Source: Clostridiales bacterium
GTDB taxonomy: Bacteria; Bacillota; Clostridia; Christensenellales; Aristaeellaceae
Reading direction: 5' to 3'
Length of the DNA: 64,000 bases
Assembly (NCBI GenBank): GCA_024684375.1
Contig: JAIKWZ010000006.1
Coordinates: 186,001-250,000 of the forward strand
Shown here one piece after another: positions 49,073-57,915 of the stretch; positions within the stretch are counted from its first letter, which is position 1; each line of letters opens with the position of its first letter. Below the pieces are notes generated by a model, which saw only the letters and a program-made list of their open reading frames with translations, was not told where the DNA came from and searched no databases. The translations under genes were made by a program, and so were the position numbers.

Positions 49073-50324
49073 GTTCGCCATAAAAAACCTCCTGACCAAA
49101 AAAGCCCGCATGGCGCTGGTCGCACTTTCCATAATCATCTCCGCTTCTGTGGCGCTGATGGCGTTTAACGTGTCCTCACAGGTGCAGGACGGCATTCTTA
49201 ACTCCTTTATCTACTACGACCTGATCATCGGCCCCTCCGGTTCCAGCACGCAGCTTGCCATGAACACGCTGTTTTTTACCGATTCCCCGCTGGGCACTAT
49301 CCCATACAGTCTGGTGGAGGAGCTGGAAAACAGCCCGCTGGTCAATCGAGTCGTACCATTCACTATGGGCGACAGCTTCAATTCGTCCAAAGTCGTAGGC
49401 ACGTCTCCCCTGTTTTTGGAAGACAAGACAGTAAAAAGCGGAAAACTGTTCTCCGCCCCTTTTGAAGCTGTAGTCGGGTCATCCGTAGCCTCGTCCTACG
49501 GCTTAAACGTCGGAGATGAGATCATTACTTCGCATGGTTTGTCTCATGGAGGCGCCCAACACAGCGCAAGTCCTCTTAAGGTCGTCGGCATACTCAAGAC
49601 CACATATACAGCTTACGATGACACGGTTTTCACCTCAGTAGAAACCGTATGGGAGATGCACGAACATGAGGAGGAAGAAGAAGCTGAAAACGCACCTGTT
49701 CAAACTGAAGCCGGCACGAACAGCGCTCCTTCCCATCACGGAGGCAGCCTTACAGCTTCATCAACGGCTTCGGAAGAACAAGTTGAATCCCATACTGGAG
49801 AAGTGTGTGCGATACTCGTCAAGACTGCCAGTCTGAACGCTTACACAAAGCTGAGCCAATCTTATTCTGGTCAGACCGGCTTAATGTCAATTAACCCCTC
49901 AGCCGTGCTCAGAGAAGTGCTGGACCGGGTAGATCTGTCCGCAAAGATCGTCTATGCGCTTTCTGCCGTCATACTGCTTATGAATCTGATAGTGGTGTGC
50001 GTGATCACGCTCCTGAATCTGATCTCTTCCCGTGATGAGATACAGCTGATGCGTCTGATCGGCATTTCCGCCAGGCGGGTAAGGCAGGTATTCATGATAC
50101 AAAACGCCATACTTGGCGCAGCTGCCACGCTGCTTTCGCTGCTGTTAAGTCATGTGGCGCTGTTGTTCGTAAACAATATCAGCCGAGCGTACGGCATAGT
50201 GCTGAACCCGTTCAAACTCTACCCCCTCGAATTGCTTATCGTACTTGCCGTTATGCTGATAAGCGTATTCCCCACCATACTCTTTATCAGCCTGCTTGCC
50301 CGAAAGGACGCGCTCACGAAATGA
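49065..50324 (+). CDS. FtsX-like ABC permease with His-rich extracellular domain
   Basis: 419 residues: one N-terminal helix, a large outside domain (about 45-290), then three helices with the FtsX core ('LLNLISSRDEIQLMRLIGISARRVRQVFMIQNAILGA'). The outside domain has His clusters: 'HGLSHGGAQH' near 157-166, 'MHEHEEEEE' near 197, and 'SHHGG' near 224. The local pattern 'LKVVGILKTTYTAYDDTVFTSVETVWEMH' strongly recalls the permease of the DUF3299/Zrg-type ABC systems in proteobacteria ('VGIL.PTGTPVDRTVHVSLE'). Those are controlled by zinc. The His/Glu cluster fits metal binding. Substrate unproven. Confidence 0.83.
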   Translation: MLKFAIKNLLTKKARMALVALSIIISASVALMAFNVSSQVQDGILNSFIYYDLIIGPSGSSTQLAMNTLFFTDSPLGTIPYSLVEELENSPLVNRVVPFTMGDSFNSSKVVGTSPLFLEDKTVKSGKLFSAPFEAVVGSSVASSYGLNVGDEIITSHGLSHGGAQHSASPLKVVGILKTTYTAYDDTVFTSVETVWEMHEHEEEEEAENAPVQTEAGTNSAPSHHGGSLTASSTASEEQVESHTGEVCAILVKTASLNAYTKLSQSYSGQTGLMSINPSAVLREVLDRVDLSAKIVYALSAVILLMNLIVVCVITLLNLISSRDEIQLMRLIGISARRVRQVFMIQNAILGAAATLLSLLLSHVALLFVNNISRAYGIVLNPFKLYPLELLIVLAVMLISVFPTILFISLLARKDALTK

Positions 50325-50331
50325 GGTATAT

Positions 50332-51228
50332 ATGAAAAGACTAGCCGCCCTGCTTTTATGCGCAGCGCTCACGCTGTGCATCTGCTCCTGCGGAAGCACG
50401 GGAGCAGTGACCCGGCTCGGTTTCTCCGGCGCGAGCAACATAAATCTGCTCAAGTCCCTGGACGGCAAGCAGGTGGAGATAACGGGCTACATGGCAACAG
50501 TCTCTCCTGTAACCGGGGAATTCATCTATCTAATGAATCTCCCATACCAGTCATGTCCGTTCTGCAAGCCAAACACCACAGAGCTGTCCAATACCATAGC
50601 CGTCTACGCAAAAAAAGGCAGCCGCTTCGACTTTACCGACAGAGCCGTCAAAGTGACCGGAAAGCTGGAAATGGGTACGTATAAAGACGAGTTTGGCTAC
50701 GACTACAGCTATCGCATAGTGGACGCAAAAGCCCAAATAGTAGAGCTAAAAGAATTAAGCGGGGACTACGCGATCTGGACTCAGCTGAGTCAGAACGGTA
50801 TAGTCAGCGAAGTCTACTCCATGTTCGACTTTTTGCACCTGGTATGTCAGTGGTCCGACTACTATCTGACGATCACACACGAAAACGGTGAGACTGAACA
50901 AGTCAATATGTGGCCCGGAGATCTGATCAACCTGCTTAACGAGCCCGAGCCGAACGGTTATGCAACACAAAATGCGCCAGGCTACTTCAGCGGACTTATC
51001 GAGCGGGTCAACGCAGTCAGCGCCGAAAAGCTCCGTGACCTGAGCGATCTGCTAAGTGAGTGCGAACAGCTTAAAAACGAGGCGCTTCAGGATATTGAAA
51101 ACGAACGTTTTGTATTTAACGAGTCAACTCAGGGCTACAGGCAGACAGATTACGACGAGCTGTACGAAAAATGGTACGACCTGTATGCGAGGTATACCGT
51201 GGACTTCATGGAAAGGTGGGAGCTATAG
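50332..51228 (+). CDS. Lipoprotein with DUF3299-like region, partner of the ABC system
   Basis: 298 residues from ATG 50332 (GAGG upstream). The signal ends in a lipobox-like 'LTLCICSCG', so it is probably lipid-anchored. 'SLDGKQVEITGYMATVSPVTGEFIYLMNLPYQSCPFC' near 40-80 parallels the DUF3299 pattern (a gene-for-gene partner of Zrg-type ABC permeases: 'L.G..V.I.GY..P.......FLL.P....C'). The CPFC pair may bind metal or be redox active. The C-terminal half (about 130-298) is helical and unassigned. It lies 7 bp after the permease gene and ends at a terminator. Confidence 0.72.
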   Translation: MKRLAALLLCAALTLCICSCGSTGAVTRLGFSGASNINLLKSLDGKQVEITGYMATVSPVTGEFIYLMNLPYQSCPFCKPNTTELSNTIAVYAKKGSRFDFTDRAVKVTGKLEMGTYKDEFGYDYSYRIVDAKAQIVELKELSGDYAIWTQLSQNGIVSEVYSMFDFLHLVCQWSDYYLTITHENGETEQVNMWPGDLINLLNEPEPNGYATQNAPGYFSGLIERVNAVSAEKLRDLSDLLSECEQLKNEALQDIENERFVFNESTQGYRQTDYDELYEKWYDLYARYTVDFMERWEL

Positions 51229-51256
51229 AAAAGGCGGGGTTTTCCCCGCCTTTTTT
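51229..51256. terminator. Intrinsic terminator between convergent operons
   Basis: AAAAGGCGGGG and CCCCGCCTTTT form an 11-bp stem around TTTT, with T and A runs each side. It ends both the ABC operon and the seven-gene leftward operon. Confidence 0.9.
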
Positions 51257-51987
51257 CACAGCATCGGAATTCGCTGCTTATACGTTTCTATGACCGATTT
51301 ATTGCTCTTATCGCCAGTGTCGGTATTTGCGCTTTCGAACACCGGCGGCTTTACTCCCATTTCCACAAGATACTTTGCTGTTCCGATCGAGATAAGATTC
51401 ACTATGCTCACGTCTATGACTGTGGAGGTCGGCGCGATCGGATGGGAAAGCCCATCGAAATACACGGACGCGTCACCAGGCACACCGCCGTTGTCTATAA
51501 CGTGGTCGCATACCTCAAACAGCCGTTTACCGCTGGAATGGCGGCTGGAAACGCTCCTGGAATGGTTCAGGCTCGTGACAGCCACAGTGACCGCTCCCCT
51601 GCGCTTCGCTTCCAGGGCCGCATCTATTATCACCGCATTCCGTCCTGAGTTCGACGCGAGAAAAATGATATCCCCGCTGTTTAACGGAGTGTTGGCAATG
51701 ATATGCTGTCCCAATCCTTCCAGGCGCTCATAGGCAGATGATTTGCTCGCGCCCTCATGCAGCATCAGGTCGGTCTCAAAAATCGGATACACACACGCAA
51801 GTCCACCCGCCCTGTAAAACGGTTCCTCTGCGATCATGTGGGAATGGCCGGTCCCGAAAAAATACATAAGTCCGCCTTTGGCGACCTTTTCCGCGCAGAT
51901 CCTGCTGATTCGGTCAATGGTCTCGCTCTGAGTGGTCTCGAGCCTGTCAAGCAGGCGGCGCAGGTTGTCAAGATACTCTATACCCAT
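51256..51987 (-). CDS. SIS-domain sugar isomerase-like protein
   Basis: 243 residues. The SIS fold is shown by 'GLMYFFGTGHSHMIAEEPFYRAGGL' near 39-63, 'GDIIFLASNSGRNAVIIDAALEAKRRGAVTVAVTSL' near 105-141, and an Asp-rich substrate loop 'DNGGVPGDASVYFDG'. It resembles the UPF0309/DUF2529-type SIS proteins, which bind phosphorylated amino sugars. It overlaps the ceramidase-like gene by 20 bp, with AAGGAG 7 nt before its ATG. It is last in a seven-gene leftward operon. With a sugar kinase two genes upstream, a sugar-phosphate isomerase or etherase role is likely (inference). Confidence 0.85.
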   Translation of the reverse strand: MGIEYLDNLRRLLDRLETTQSETIDRISRICAEKVAKGGLMYFFGTGHSHMIAEEPFYRAGGLACVYPIFETDLMLHEGASKSSAYERLEGLGQHIIANTPLNSGDIIFLASNSGRNAVIIDAALEAKRRGAVTVAVTSLNHSRSVSSRHSSGKRLFEVCDHVIDNGGVPGDASVYFDGLSHPIAPTSTVIDVSIVNLISIGTAKYLVEMGVKPPVFESANTDTGDKSNKSVIETYKQRIPML

Positions 51988-53188
51988 TAATAAGCTCCTT
52001 CGCCATTTCTATGGCATTTTGTTTAATGATATCTACCGCTTCCGGAGGATATGGCGAAGCTATGTCCTGATATCCGCTTTCGATCCCGAGCGGTCTGCCG
52101 CTTGGCAGATATCCGTCATAGCCTCCCGTGTAGCACACAGTCCACGCTCGCAGCCCCGAAACCGCTCTAAGCAGACCTTCCATAGCTTCCCCATCCACGC
52201 TGCTCATTTCAAACGGAAGGGTCAGCATCAACACGTCACCAATTTTATTCAGCCCTATCTCCACCGTCCGGAAAGGAGAAGTCTCTTTGGGAGGACGGTT
52301 CAGTACCAACAGGCAGGACTCGATCTCTCTTTTCGCCGCCGGATCCGACATGCGCGAAAGCCGCTCAGAAAAGCCGTATTTAAGCGTTTTTCTCTCTTCG
52401 TCGGAAAAATCCATCCTTTGAGGAAGGACTATCCTCCGCTTAATAGTGGCAAACCCTTCACTGATGTCTGCGCAAGCGGAGCTTTTGATCGCCTCTCCCA
52501 GCTTCCAGCCAATTCGTTCGAGTTCCTTTTCTCCTTTGCCCTGACGAGTATACCTCGTGGACAGATCCGCGCAGGCTCCGTTAAGCATTAGAGAGTGTTC
52601 TCCACGCGCTCTGCCGGGAAGATCCGCGCTCACCAGCAGGTTTGTCTCGTCGAGCACCGTAGGATGGCAGGATATCAGTTCCAAACCTATATCCACGCCG
52701 CTGGCCGCGAAACAATGCATCAGCCTTAAAGGCATAGCGTATGCGGACGCTTCCCTGTTTTTGTCCCTGTATGACGCGATCCCTTCCACCCGTTCTTCGC
52801 CGGCCCGGAGCTTGACATCGTTCAGCTTTTCCGCGGCCTCTCTGACGGACGCCTTCGCCGCGCGCGCCAGCTTCATGACGTACCCGTCGACCTGCCCCGG
52901 TACAAGTTTTGGAGCGGCATGGGTATGCGTGGCTGACAGAAAGATCGAATCCTGAGGAAAATGTAAGTCATCTTCTATCGATCGTGATATATACTCACAT
53001 AAAGGCCTGTTTACACCCAGCAGGTCGAACGTCAGCCAACAGAACATACGCTGTCCTTCTTCAAGCACCAGCGTTCTAACCTCAAGGCGGTCGAGCACAC
53101 CATTCGACGGTTGTGTGCGCGCGTCGAAACCGGCCAGTCTCAAGCCGGTCTCTGGCGTGATATCTGCTTTTCCGAACCCCGCTCTCAC
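51968..53188 (-). CDS. Neutral ceramidase-like hydrolase
   Basis: 406 residues from GTG 53188 (GTGA overlap with the kinase gene stop). 'FGKADITPETGLRLAGF' near 5-20, 'LTFDLLGVNRPL', and 'IFLSATHTHAAPKLVPG' near 82 with its His pair form the metal site of the neutral/alkaline non-lysosomal ceramidase N-terminal domain. No signal peptide is present, unlike secreted ceramidases. The C-terminal immunoglobulin-like domain is short or missing. The family has amidohydrolase activity on N-acyl groups, but many bacterial members have no known substrate. It lies in an operon for sugar handling. Confidence 0.82.
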   Translation of the reverse strand: MRAGFGKADITPETGLRLAGFDARTQPSNGVLDRLEVRTLVLEEGQRMFCWLTFDLLGVNRPLCEYISRSIEDDLHFPQDSIFLSATHTHAAPKLVPGQVDGYVMKLARAAKASVREAAEKLNDVKLRAGEERVEGIASYRDKNREASAYAMPLRLMHCFAASGVDIGLELISCHPTVLDETNLLVSADLPGRARGEHSLMLNGACADLSTRYTRQGKGEKELERIGWKLGEAIKSSACADISEGFATIKRRIVLPQRMDFSDEERKTLKYGFSERLSRMSDPAAKREIESCLLVLNRPPKETSPFRTVEIGLNKIGDVLMLTLPFEMSSVDGEAMEGLLRAVSGLRAWTVCYTGGYDGYLPSGRPLGIESGYQDIASPYPPEAVDIIKQNAIEMAKELINGYRVS

Positions 53189-54138
53189 ACTTCGCCCTCC
53201 GTAAGCAGGCTTCTGGCCTCCTTATCCAGCCCGCAAGCTCTCAGTGCCAACGCCGCAGAAACTACGGCAGCAGAATGCTTAGGATAAACCACATCGGCTA
53301 TCCGCCTTTCGCCGGCCATACGCTTTTCAAGGCACACTGCCACCGGTGAGCCTTTTCTCAGCAAACCGCCCCACAGCACCAGCGAAAGCGTGTCAGTCCA
53401 TTTGTCGCGGCTGAGTGCAGCGCGAATCGAGGTTTCGAGCTTTTGCGCTGCCATGTCTGCAAGCTCAAGCGCTGTCTTATTTCCATTTACGGCAAGCTCA
53501 CAGACAGGCCTGGCAGCTGAGGCGATAATGCTCCTGTCCTGACTGTGTCTAAGCAAGCCGATCAGATCGACAGCTTTTTCCGCGTTCATGTTTTTTAGAA
53601 GGCGAACCGAGAACTCGTCATCCGGCGCGTGACGGCCGTCATAAATCCTCAGCGTGATCCTGAGCGCCTCCAGTCCAAGCCAGTATCCGCTGCCCTCGTC
53701 TCCAAGCGCCGGTCCCCAGCCGTCGACCCTTATGTAGTCCTCTTTTCTAAAAAGGTATGTTATTGCGCCTGTGCCGCTCACCTGTACTATCGCAGGCCTG
53801 TCGCCGCACGCGCCGAACCAGATGGGATATATATCTCCTTCAGCAACAAGCTTTTCGCAAGGGATAAACTCCTTGAAAAATGCTTCGTGCGCCTGTCCGC
53901 AGTAAGTTTTGATCGCCGCTGAGGAGACGTAGGCACACGCGAGACGCCGTGGCGACATGCCCGCATCCGCAAAAGCGTTATTCAGCGCGTCTTCAGTAGA
54001 TTTTCGGGCCGTCTCCCTGCCGCCGAAAAGAAAGTTTGACTCTCCCCCGAATCCGCGGCCCAGCCTTTCACCCTTTTCGTTTACAAGCACGCACTCGGTC
54101 TTGGTGCCTCCCCCGTCAAATCCCGCGAACAGTGTCAT
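53185..54138 (-). CDS. BadF/BadG-type ATPase, N-acetylglucosamine-kinase-like
   Basis: 317 residues from ATG 54138, 4-nt overlap with the acylase gene; the longer frame to 54285 runs back into that gene. ASKHA fold: 'FAGFDGGGTKTECVLVNEKGE' at the N-terminus, 'VQVSGTGAITYLF' near 112, and 'WGPALGDEGSGYWLGLEAL' near 130-148, which matches the adenosine and sugar site of N-acetylglucosamine kinases. Likely phosphorylates an amino sugar in the cytoplasm. It overlaps the ceramidase-like gene by 4 nt. Confidence 0.86.
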   Translation of the reverse strand: MTLFAGFDGGGTKTECVLVNEKGERLGRGFGGESNFLFGGRETARKSTEDALNNAFADAGMSPRRLACAYVSSAAIKTYCGQAHEAFFKEFIPCEKLVAEGDIYPIWFGACGDRPAIVQVSGTGAITYLFRKEDYIRVDGWGPALGDEGSGYWLGLEALRITLRIYDGRHAPDDEFSVRLLKNMNAEKAVDLIGLLRHSQDRSIIASAARPVCELAVNGNKTALELADMAAQKLETSIRAALSRDKWTDTLSLVLWGGLLRKGSPVAVCLEKRMAGERRIADVVYPKHSAAVVSAALALRACGLDKEARSLLTEGEV

Positions 54139-55214
54139 AACAGCACGTCCTCGAACTCGCCTTCGCAAGGATTTCCCATGCAAAAGCGCGTAATGCCTGC
54201 AGTAATTTCGGTAAGGAAAGCATAGATCGTGCCTCCCGCTTTTGGAAGCTCCTCTTTGGGCGTGTTGGGATGTGGATGCGCGCAAATGGATGTCGGATAA
54301 CCCTTATGGTCCCGCATAAAGCCTTCAGTATCGGAAAGGCCTATATCCCGTCTCTCAGACAGCAGCTGCTTGATCCTCTGATAGCGCATGTAAGTGCTGC
54401 CCAGCGATGCGTTGGCATGTGTCGGAGCATGCTTTAAGCCCACAAAGTGATTTGTATGGGCTATAAATCCATTTTCAGGCAACAGTACATCCGCACCGGC
54501 AGGGTCAAGCTCAAGGCACAGCGCAAGCCCGTCACGACTGGTCAATGTCAGGCAGGCTGAAACCGGGATCGGCCCCGAAGCCGCAGAGACATACGCATCA
54601 GAAAGGTATTTTTGTTCAAGCGCGAGGCGCATCCTGGCGCTCAGAGGAAGGCCTATGGCCGTTTTGTCTGTGGACAGGGCGTTTAGGGTCAGACATATGC
54701 CGTCTTTATTGACTCCTTTTCCTCCCAGCATCCCCGCTTCAAGAAACACCAGCATGTCAGAGGCGCCGTCCTGCCTGTATCGCGCGATAGCCGAAGCATC
54801 CTTTTGTCTCAGCGTAAAGTCCCAACTCTGGCCCGCTATCACCTGCCCGTTCGCTGTTTTGGGCGGAAGCACCGCCAGAGCGGTACACTCGTCCGCCTCA
54901 TTCCTGAACGCGTTTACGAGCCCTGTATACAGTATCTCGCTTCGCAGGTTTACCGCCAGCACGTCTTCAAACGTCAGCCCGGAGCCATCGGCTATGCCGC
55001 GCATTTCTTCAACAAGGCGCCTGTTGCTGCCTTCAAACGCTGGTAAAAAACGCAGGGAGAGACGCCTGGCATCCTCCCATGTAAGCTTTCTTTGCCTAAG
55101 ATAGCGCTCCTTATATGTTTCCAAGCTCACCAGCACTTGGGGCTTAAGCTCGCTTCCGTGCCTGAAGCCGATCTCATAGGGCGAGCCGCTCAGTATTACT
55201 TCCGGGATCTTCAT
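54135..55214 (-). CDS. C45-type acylase (acyl-CoA:6-APA acyltransferase-like)
   Basis: 359 residues from ATG 55214, 4-nt overlap with the aldolase gene. 'SGSPYEIGFRHGSELKPQV' near 9-27, 'LAVNLRSEI' and 'ADECTALAV' with Cys110 match the peptidase C45/acyltransferase family. In that family an internal Cys becomes the N-terminal nucleophile after self-cleavage. 'GQSWDF' and 'AHTNHFV' further along fit the substrate pocket. The family cuts or transfers N-acyl groups (for example penicillin acyl transfer or N-acyl amide hydrolysis). No signal peptide. The substrate may be the acylated sugar handled by the neighbours (inference). Confidence 0.82.
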   Translation of the reverse strand: MKIPEVILSGSPYEIGFRHGSELKPQVLVSLETYKERYLRQRKLTWEDARRLSLRFLPAFEGSNRRLVEEMRGIADGSGLTFEDVLAVNLRSEILYTGLVNAFRNEADECTALAVLPPKTANGQVIAGQSWDFTLRQKDASAIARYRQDGASDMLVFLEAGMLGGKGVNKDGICLTLNALSTDKTAIGLPLSARMRLALEQKYLSDAYVSAASGPIPVSACLTLTSRDGLALCLELDPAGADVLLPENGFIAHTNHFVGLKHAPTHANASLGSTYMRYQRIKQLLSERRDIGLSDTEGFMRDHKGYPTSICAHPHPNTPKEELPKAGGTIYAFLTEITAGITRFCMGNPCEGEFEDVLL

Positions 55215-56164
55215 TTGCGAAGCAAGTGCAGCGCGAAGCCGCACACCTCCTGTTTAAGATACGCTGCCTTGATTTCTCCTTTATCGTCCAGAAGCGGCGT
55301 TTCGAGCTCGTAGCCGCGGTCAGTAAACTGTCGAATTGCTCTGAGTATGTTGTTAACGCCAATGGCGATATGTCCAAACTTTCCGGGCTTTTTCTGCTTG
55401 CAGATCTCAAATTCCCCGCCCACCATAAATGCGTCCGCGCTTTCTTTTACCTGCAGACCCATAAGCTGCGACAGGAAGAACGCTCCCTCCGCCGCTTCTT
55501 CAGGAGTATGGGTATTTATGCCAACATGCATAAGTTCCATTCCCAGCACTTTGCTTACGGAAGCTTTTGCGGCGGCAGAGATACCATTCCAATCCTTCCG
55601 CTTGATCAGATCCGACGGAGCCATGAACGAGCCGCCTATGGCCGCCACCTGCTTGAGTGACAGGTATGACAGCATATTTGCCTCGTTTACTCCGCCCGTA
55701 GGCACAAACTTAAGCTTCCCGTACGGGCCGCTGAGCGCCTTAATGTATGCCACGCCTCCCAGCACCTCCGCAGGGAACAGCTTAACGCAGTCAATGCCCA
55801 TTTCAAGCGCGGCCTCTATATCGCCGGGGGTCGCCACTCCGGGGACCATGGGGATGTTATGCTCCGCCGCGTAAGAGACCACCTTTGGATTGAAGCCCGG
55901 AGAAACCGCAAATTTCGCCCCCGCGTCCACAGCCTTTTTCAGCTGATCCACGCTCAGCACCGTGCCCGCTCCGATAAGTGCGTCCGGGAACGCCTTAGTG
56001 GCAAGCTCTATGCTCTGCGCGGCGGCGTCCGTTCTGAAGGTTATTTCCGCTACGGGAAGCCCGCCTTCCTTAAGCGCTCCAACCAGCGGCACCGCGTCGG
56101 ATGCGTCCTCGATTTTGATCACAGGAAGCAGCCCATACAGGGAGATGTCATTTATTATGCTCAC
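55211..56164 (-). CDS. eda: KDPG/KHG aldolase fused to a VOC (glyoxalase) domain
   Basis: 317 residues. Residues 1-205 are class I Eda-type aldolase: 'LLPVIKIEDASDAVPLVGAL' opens the barrel. 'AEITFRT' has the catalytic Glu, 'LIGAGTVLS' the substrate site, and 'CVKLFPAE' the Schiff-base Lys. 'FVPTGGVNEANMLSYL' follows. Residues from about 215 form a VOC domain ('LMHVGINTHTPEEAAEGAFFLSQLMGL', 'FGHIAIGVNNI'). The aldolase cleaves 2-keto-3-deoxy-6-phosphogluconate or related keto acids. The fusion is known in some Clostridia. It overlaps the histidine kinase gene by 4 nt and the acylase gene by 4 nt. Confidence 0.9.
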   Translation of the reverse strand: MSIINDISLYGLLPVIKIEDASDAVPLVGALKEGGLPVAEITFRTDAAAQSIELATKAFPDALIGAGTVLSVDQLKKAVDAGAKFAVSPGFNPKVVSYAAEHNIPMVPGVATPGDIEAALEMGIDCVKLFPAEVLGGVAYIKALSGPYGKLKFVPTGGVNEANMLSYLSLKQVAAIGGSFMAPSDLIKRKDWNGISAAAKASVSKVLGMELMHVGINTHTPEEAAEGAFFLSQLMGLQVKESADAFMVGGEFEICKQKKPGKFGHIAIGVNNILRAIRQFTDRGYELETPLLDDKGEIKAAYLKQEVCGFALHLLRK

Positions 56165-57915
56165 TCTTCTTCCTCCTTTGGAGCCTTGGGCAAAGTCACA
56201 AGAAACTCAGTACCTTCGCCGTATTTGGAATTGACCTCAATGTATCCGTTCATGGTATTCACTATGTGCTTGCATATGGCCAGCCCAAGTCCGGTGCCGC
56301 CCATCTCACGTGAGCGGCCTTTATCTACCCTGTAGAAGCGCTCGAACACGCGGCTCAAATGCTCCTCCTTGATGCCTATGCCTGTATCGGCGATTATGAG
56401 GTGGTAGCTGTCGGAGTCCTCTATGACCGTTATTTCCACCTTCCCGCCGGTTTTGTTGTACTTTATGCCGTTTTCAACTATGTTGAGGACCAGCTGCTGG
56501 ACTCTGTCACGGTTGCCCATTATCCATGCCTGGGTCTCGGGTTTATTGATAGTAACTGTGACATCTTTGCTCTCCGCCTGAGGCCTGAGCAGAGTCAATG
56601 CCACATACTTTATCACGTCCATAAGGTTAAGACGCTTTATCTCCACATTGTCGGTACCGCTTTCAAGTTTGGTTATGGAAAGAATGTCGTTTATCAGGCG
56701 GTTGAGCCTGTCAGCCTCAAGTTCCATGATCCCCAGAAAGCGTCTGGCGGCCTGAGGGTTGTCTATCGCTCCGGCCTGAAGCGTCTCAATAAAGCCTTTT
56801 ATGGATGTCAGCGGCGTTTTCATCTCGTGTGAAACGTTAGCCGCAAAATCCGTGCGTATCTGCTCAAGATTGCGTATCTCGGTAATATCCTCCGCAACTA
56901 CCAGGGCACCCGTGCACTTGCTTTCAGAAAACATGCTTGAGCAATAGAGGCGGATCGGCCTCGTCCCCCCATTTTCCGGGTGGCTTTCGGTTTCGCCGGT
57001 ATATACCTGGCGAGAACCTTCCTGTATGGCCTTTCCGATAAGCTCCTGCAGATCCTCGCTGTCAAAAACGTCCTTAAGCGGCCTGCCCTCCGCGTTTTTT
57101 ATACTCCTGCCAAACAGTTTCCCCGCGTTGGAATTAACGAACGTCACGTTGAGGTTCGTATCGACAGTGATCAGCCCGTTGTGCATCTGGTTGAGCATCT
57201 GACCCAGCACGCGGTTTCTGCGCACCTGTCTGAATACCCTGTCCTGCACGCGGGCAAGCGTAGCGTTGTATCGCGCTGCAAGTTTCGCCGAAAAGCCCTC
57301 CACGTTAGTGATACGGCTGGAGAAGCGCCCTTCGGTAAAGTCCTCAAGTACGCTCATAAGCTCGCTCATAAGCTTATCTGAGCGGCCCACATAGCGCATT
57401 ACGATATAGAATTGAACGCCAAGCGCAACTAGCATAAAAGGAAGCACCCTGATGAGTCCCTTTTTAAGGGGAGCCATGATGCCTACTGAAGGCTTGCCAA
57501 ATGCCAGCACAGAGCCGTCATCCAGCTGCCTGGTCACAACGATATAGTCTTCGGAAGGAGACAAAGCGTCGGCTTTCTGTCCGGCGCTTTTTTTGTTCTC
57601 ATCCGGCCTTCCGATATCATCCGGGGGCATCTGGCCTTGAAAGGATGAGAAAGATGTCATCCCTTCAGGGTCAATGTATGCAACATATATCTGCTCCATG
57701 CCTTCTTCAGCGCAAAGGCTGTGCAGATACTCCACCCTGTCCGAGACTGCCCTGATGTCCTCAAACACTTCGGCAGAAAGACGACAAGTGACGGTAAGCT
57801 CTTCTCCTATAAGCTCGTTGCGCGTGCTGCGGGCGTCCCCAACAAAACTGACCAGCAGCGCTACGCATACCAGCAGATTAAGAAGGGTCGCAATCAATGC
57901 GACCCTGAATCTCAT
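56161..57915 (-). CDS. PhoR/WalK-type sensor histidine kinase
   Basis: 584 residues: helix 1 (about 6-26), an outside domain of about 130 residues, helix 2 near 160, HAMP-like segment, PAS domain near 245-340 ('QMHNGLITVDTNLNVTFVNSNAGKLFG'). The H-box 'FAANVSHEMKTPLTSIKGFIET' with the phosphoacceptor His is near 372. ATPase boxes are 'QLVLNIVENGIKYNK', 'IIADTGIGI' and 'GGTGLGLAICKHI'. The outside domain has no known ligand motif. It overlaps the response regulator gene by 4 nt and the aldolase gene by 4 nt, so sensor and enzymes are made together. Confidence 0.92.
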   Translation of the reverse strand: MRFRVALIATLLNLLVCVALLVSFVGDARSTRNELIGEELTVTCRLSAEVFEDIRAVSDRVEYLHSLCAEEGMEQIYVAYIDPEGMTSFSSFQGQMPPDDIGRPDENKKSAGQKADALSPSEDYIVVTRQLDDGSVLAFGKPSVGIMAPLKKGLIRVLPFMLVALGVQFYIVMRYVGRSDKLMSELMSVLEDFTEGRFSSRITNVEGFSAKLAARYNATLARVQDRVFRQVRRNRVLGQMLNQMHNGLITVDTNLNVTFVNSNAGKLFGRSIKNAEGRPLKDVFDSEDLQELIGKAIQEGSRQVYTGETESHPENGGTRPIRLYCSSMFSESKCTGALVVAEDITEIRNLEQIRTDFAANVSHEMKTPLTSIKGFIETLQAGAIDNPQAARRFLGIMELEADRLNRLINDILSITKLESGTDNVEIKRLNLMDVIKYVALTLLRPQAESKDVTVTINKPETQAWIMGNRDRVQQLVLNIVENGIKYNKTGGKVEITVIEDSDSYHLIIADTGIGIKEEHLSRVFERFYRVDKGRSREMGGTGLGLAICKHIVNTMNGYIEVNSKYGEGTEFLVTLPKAPKEEEE

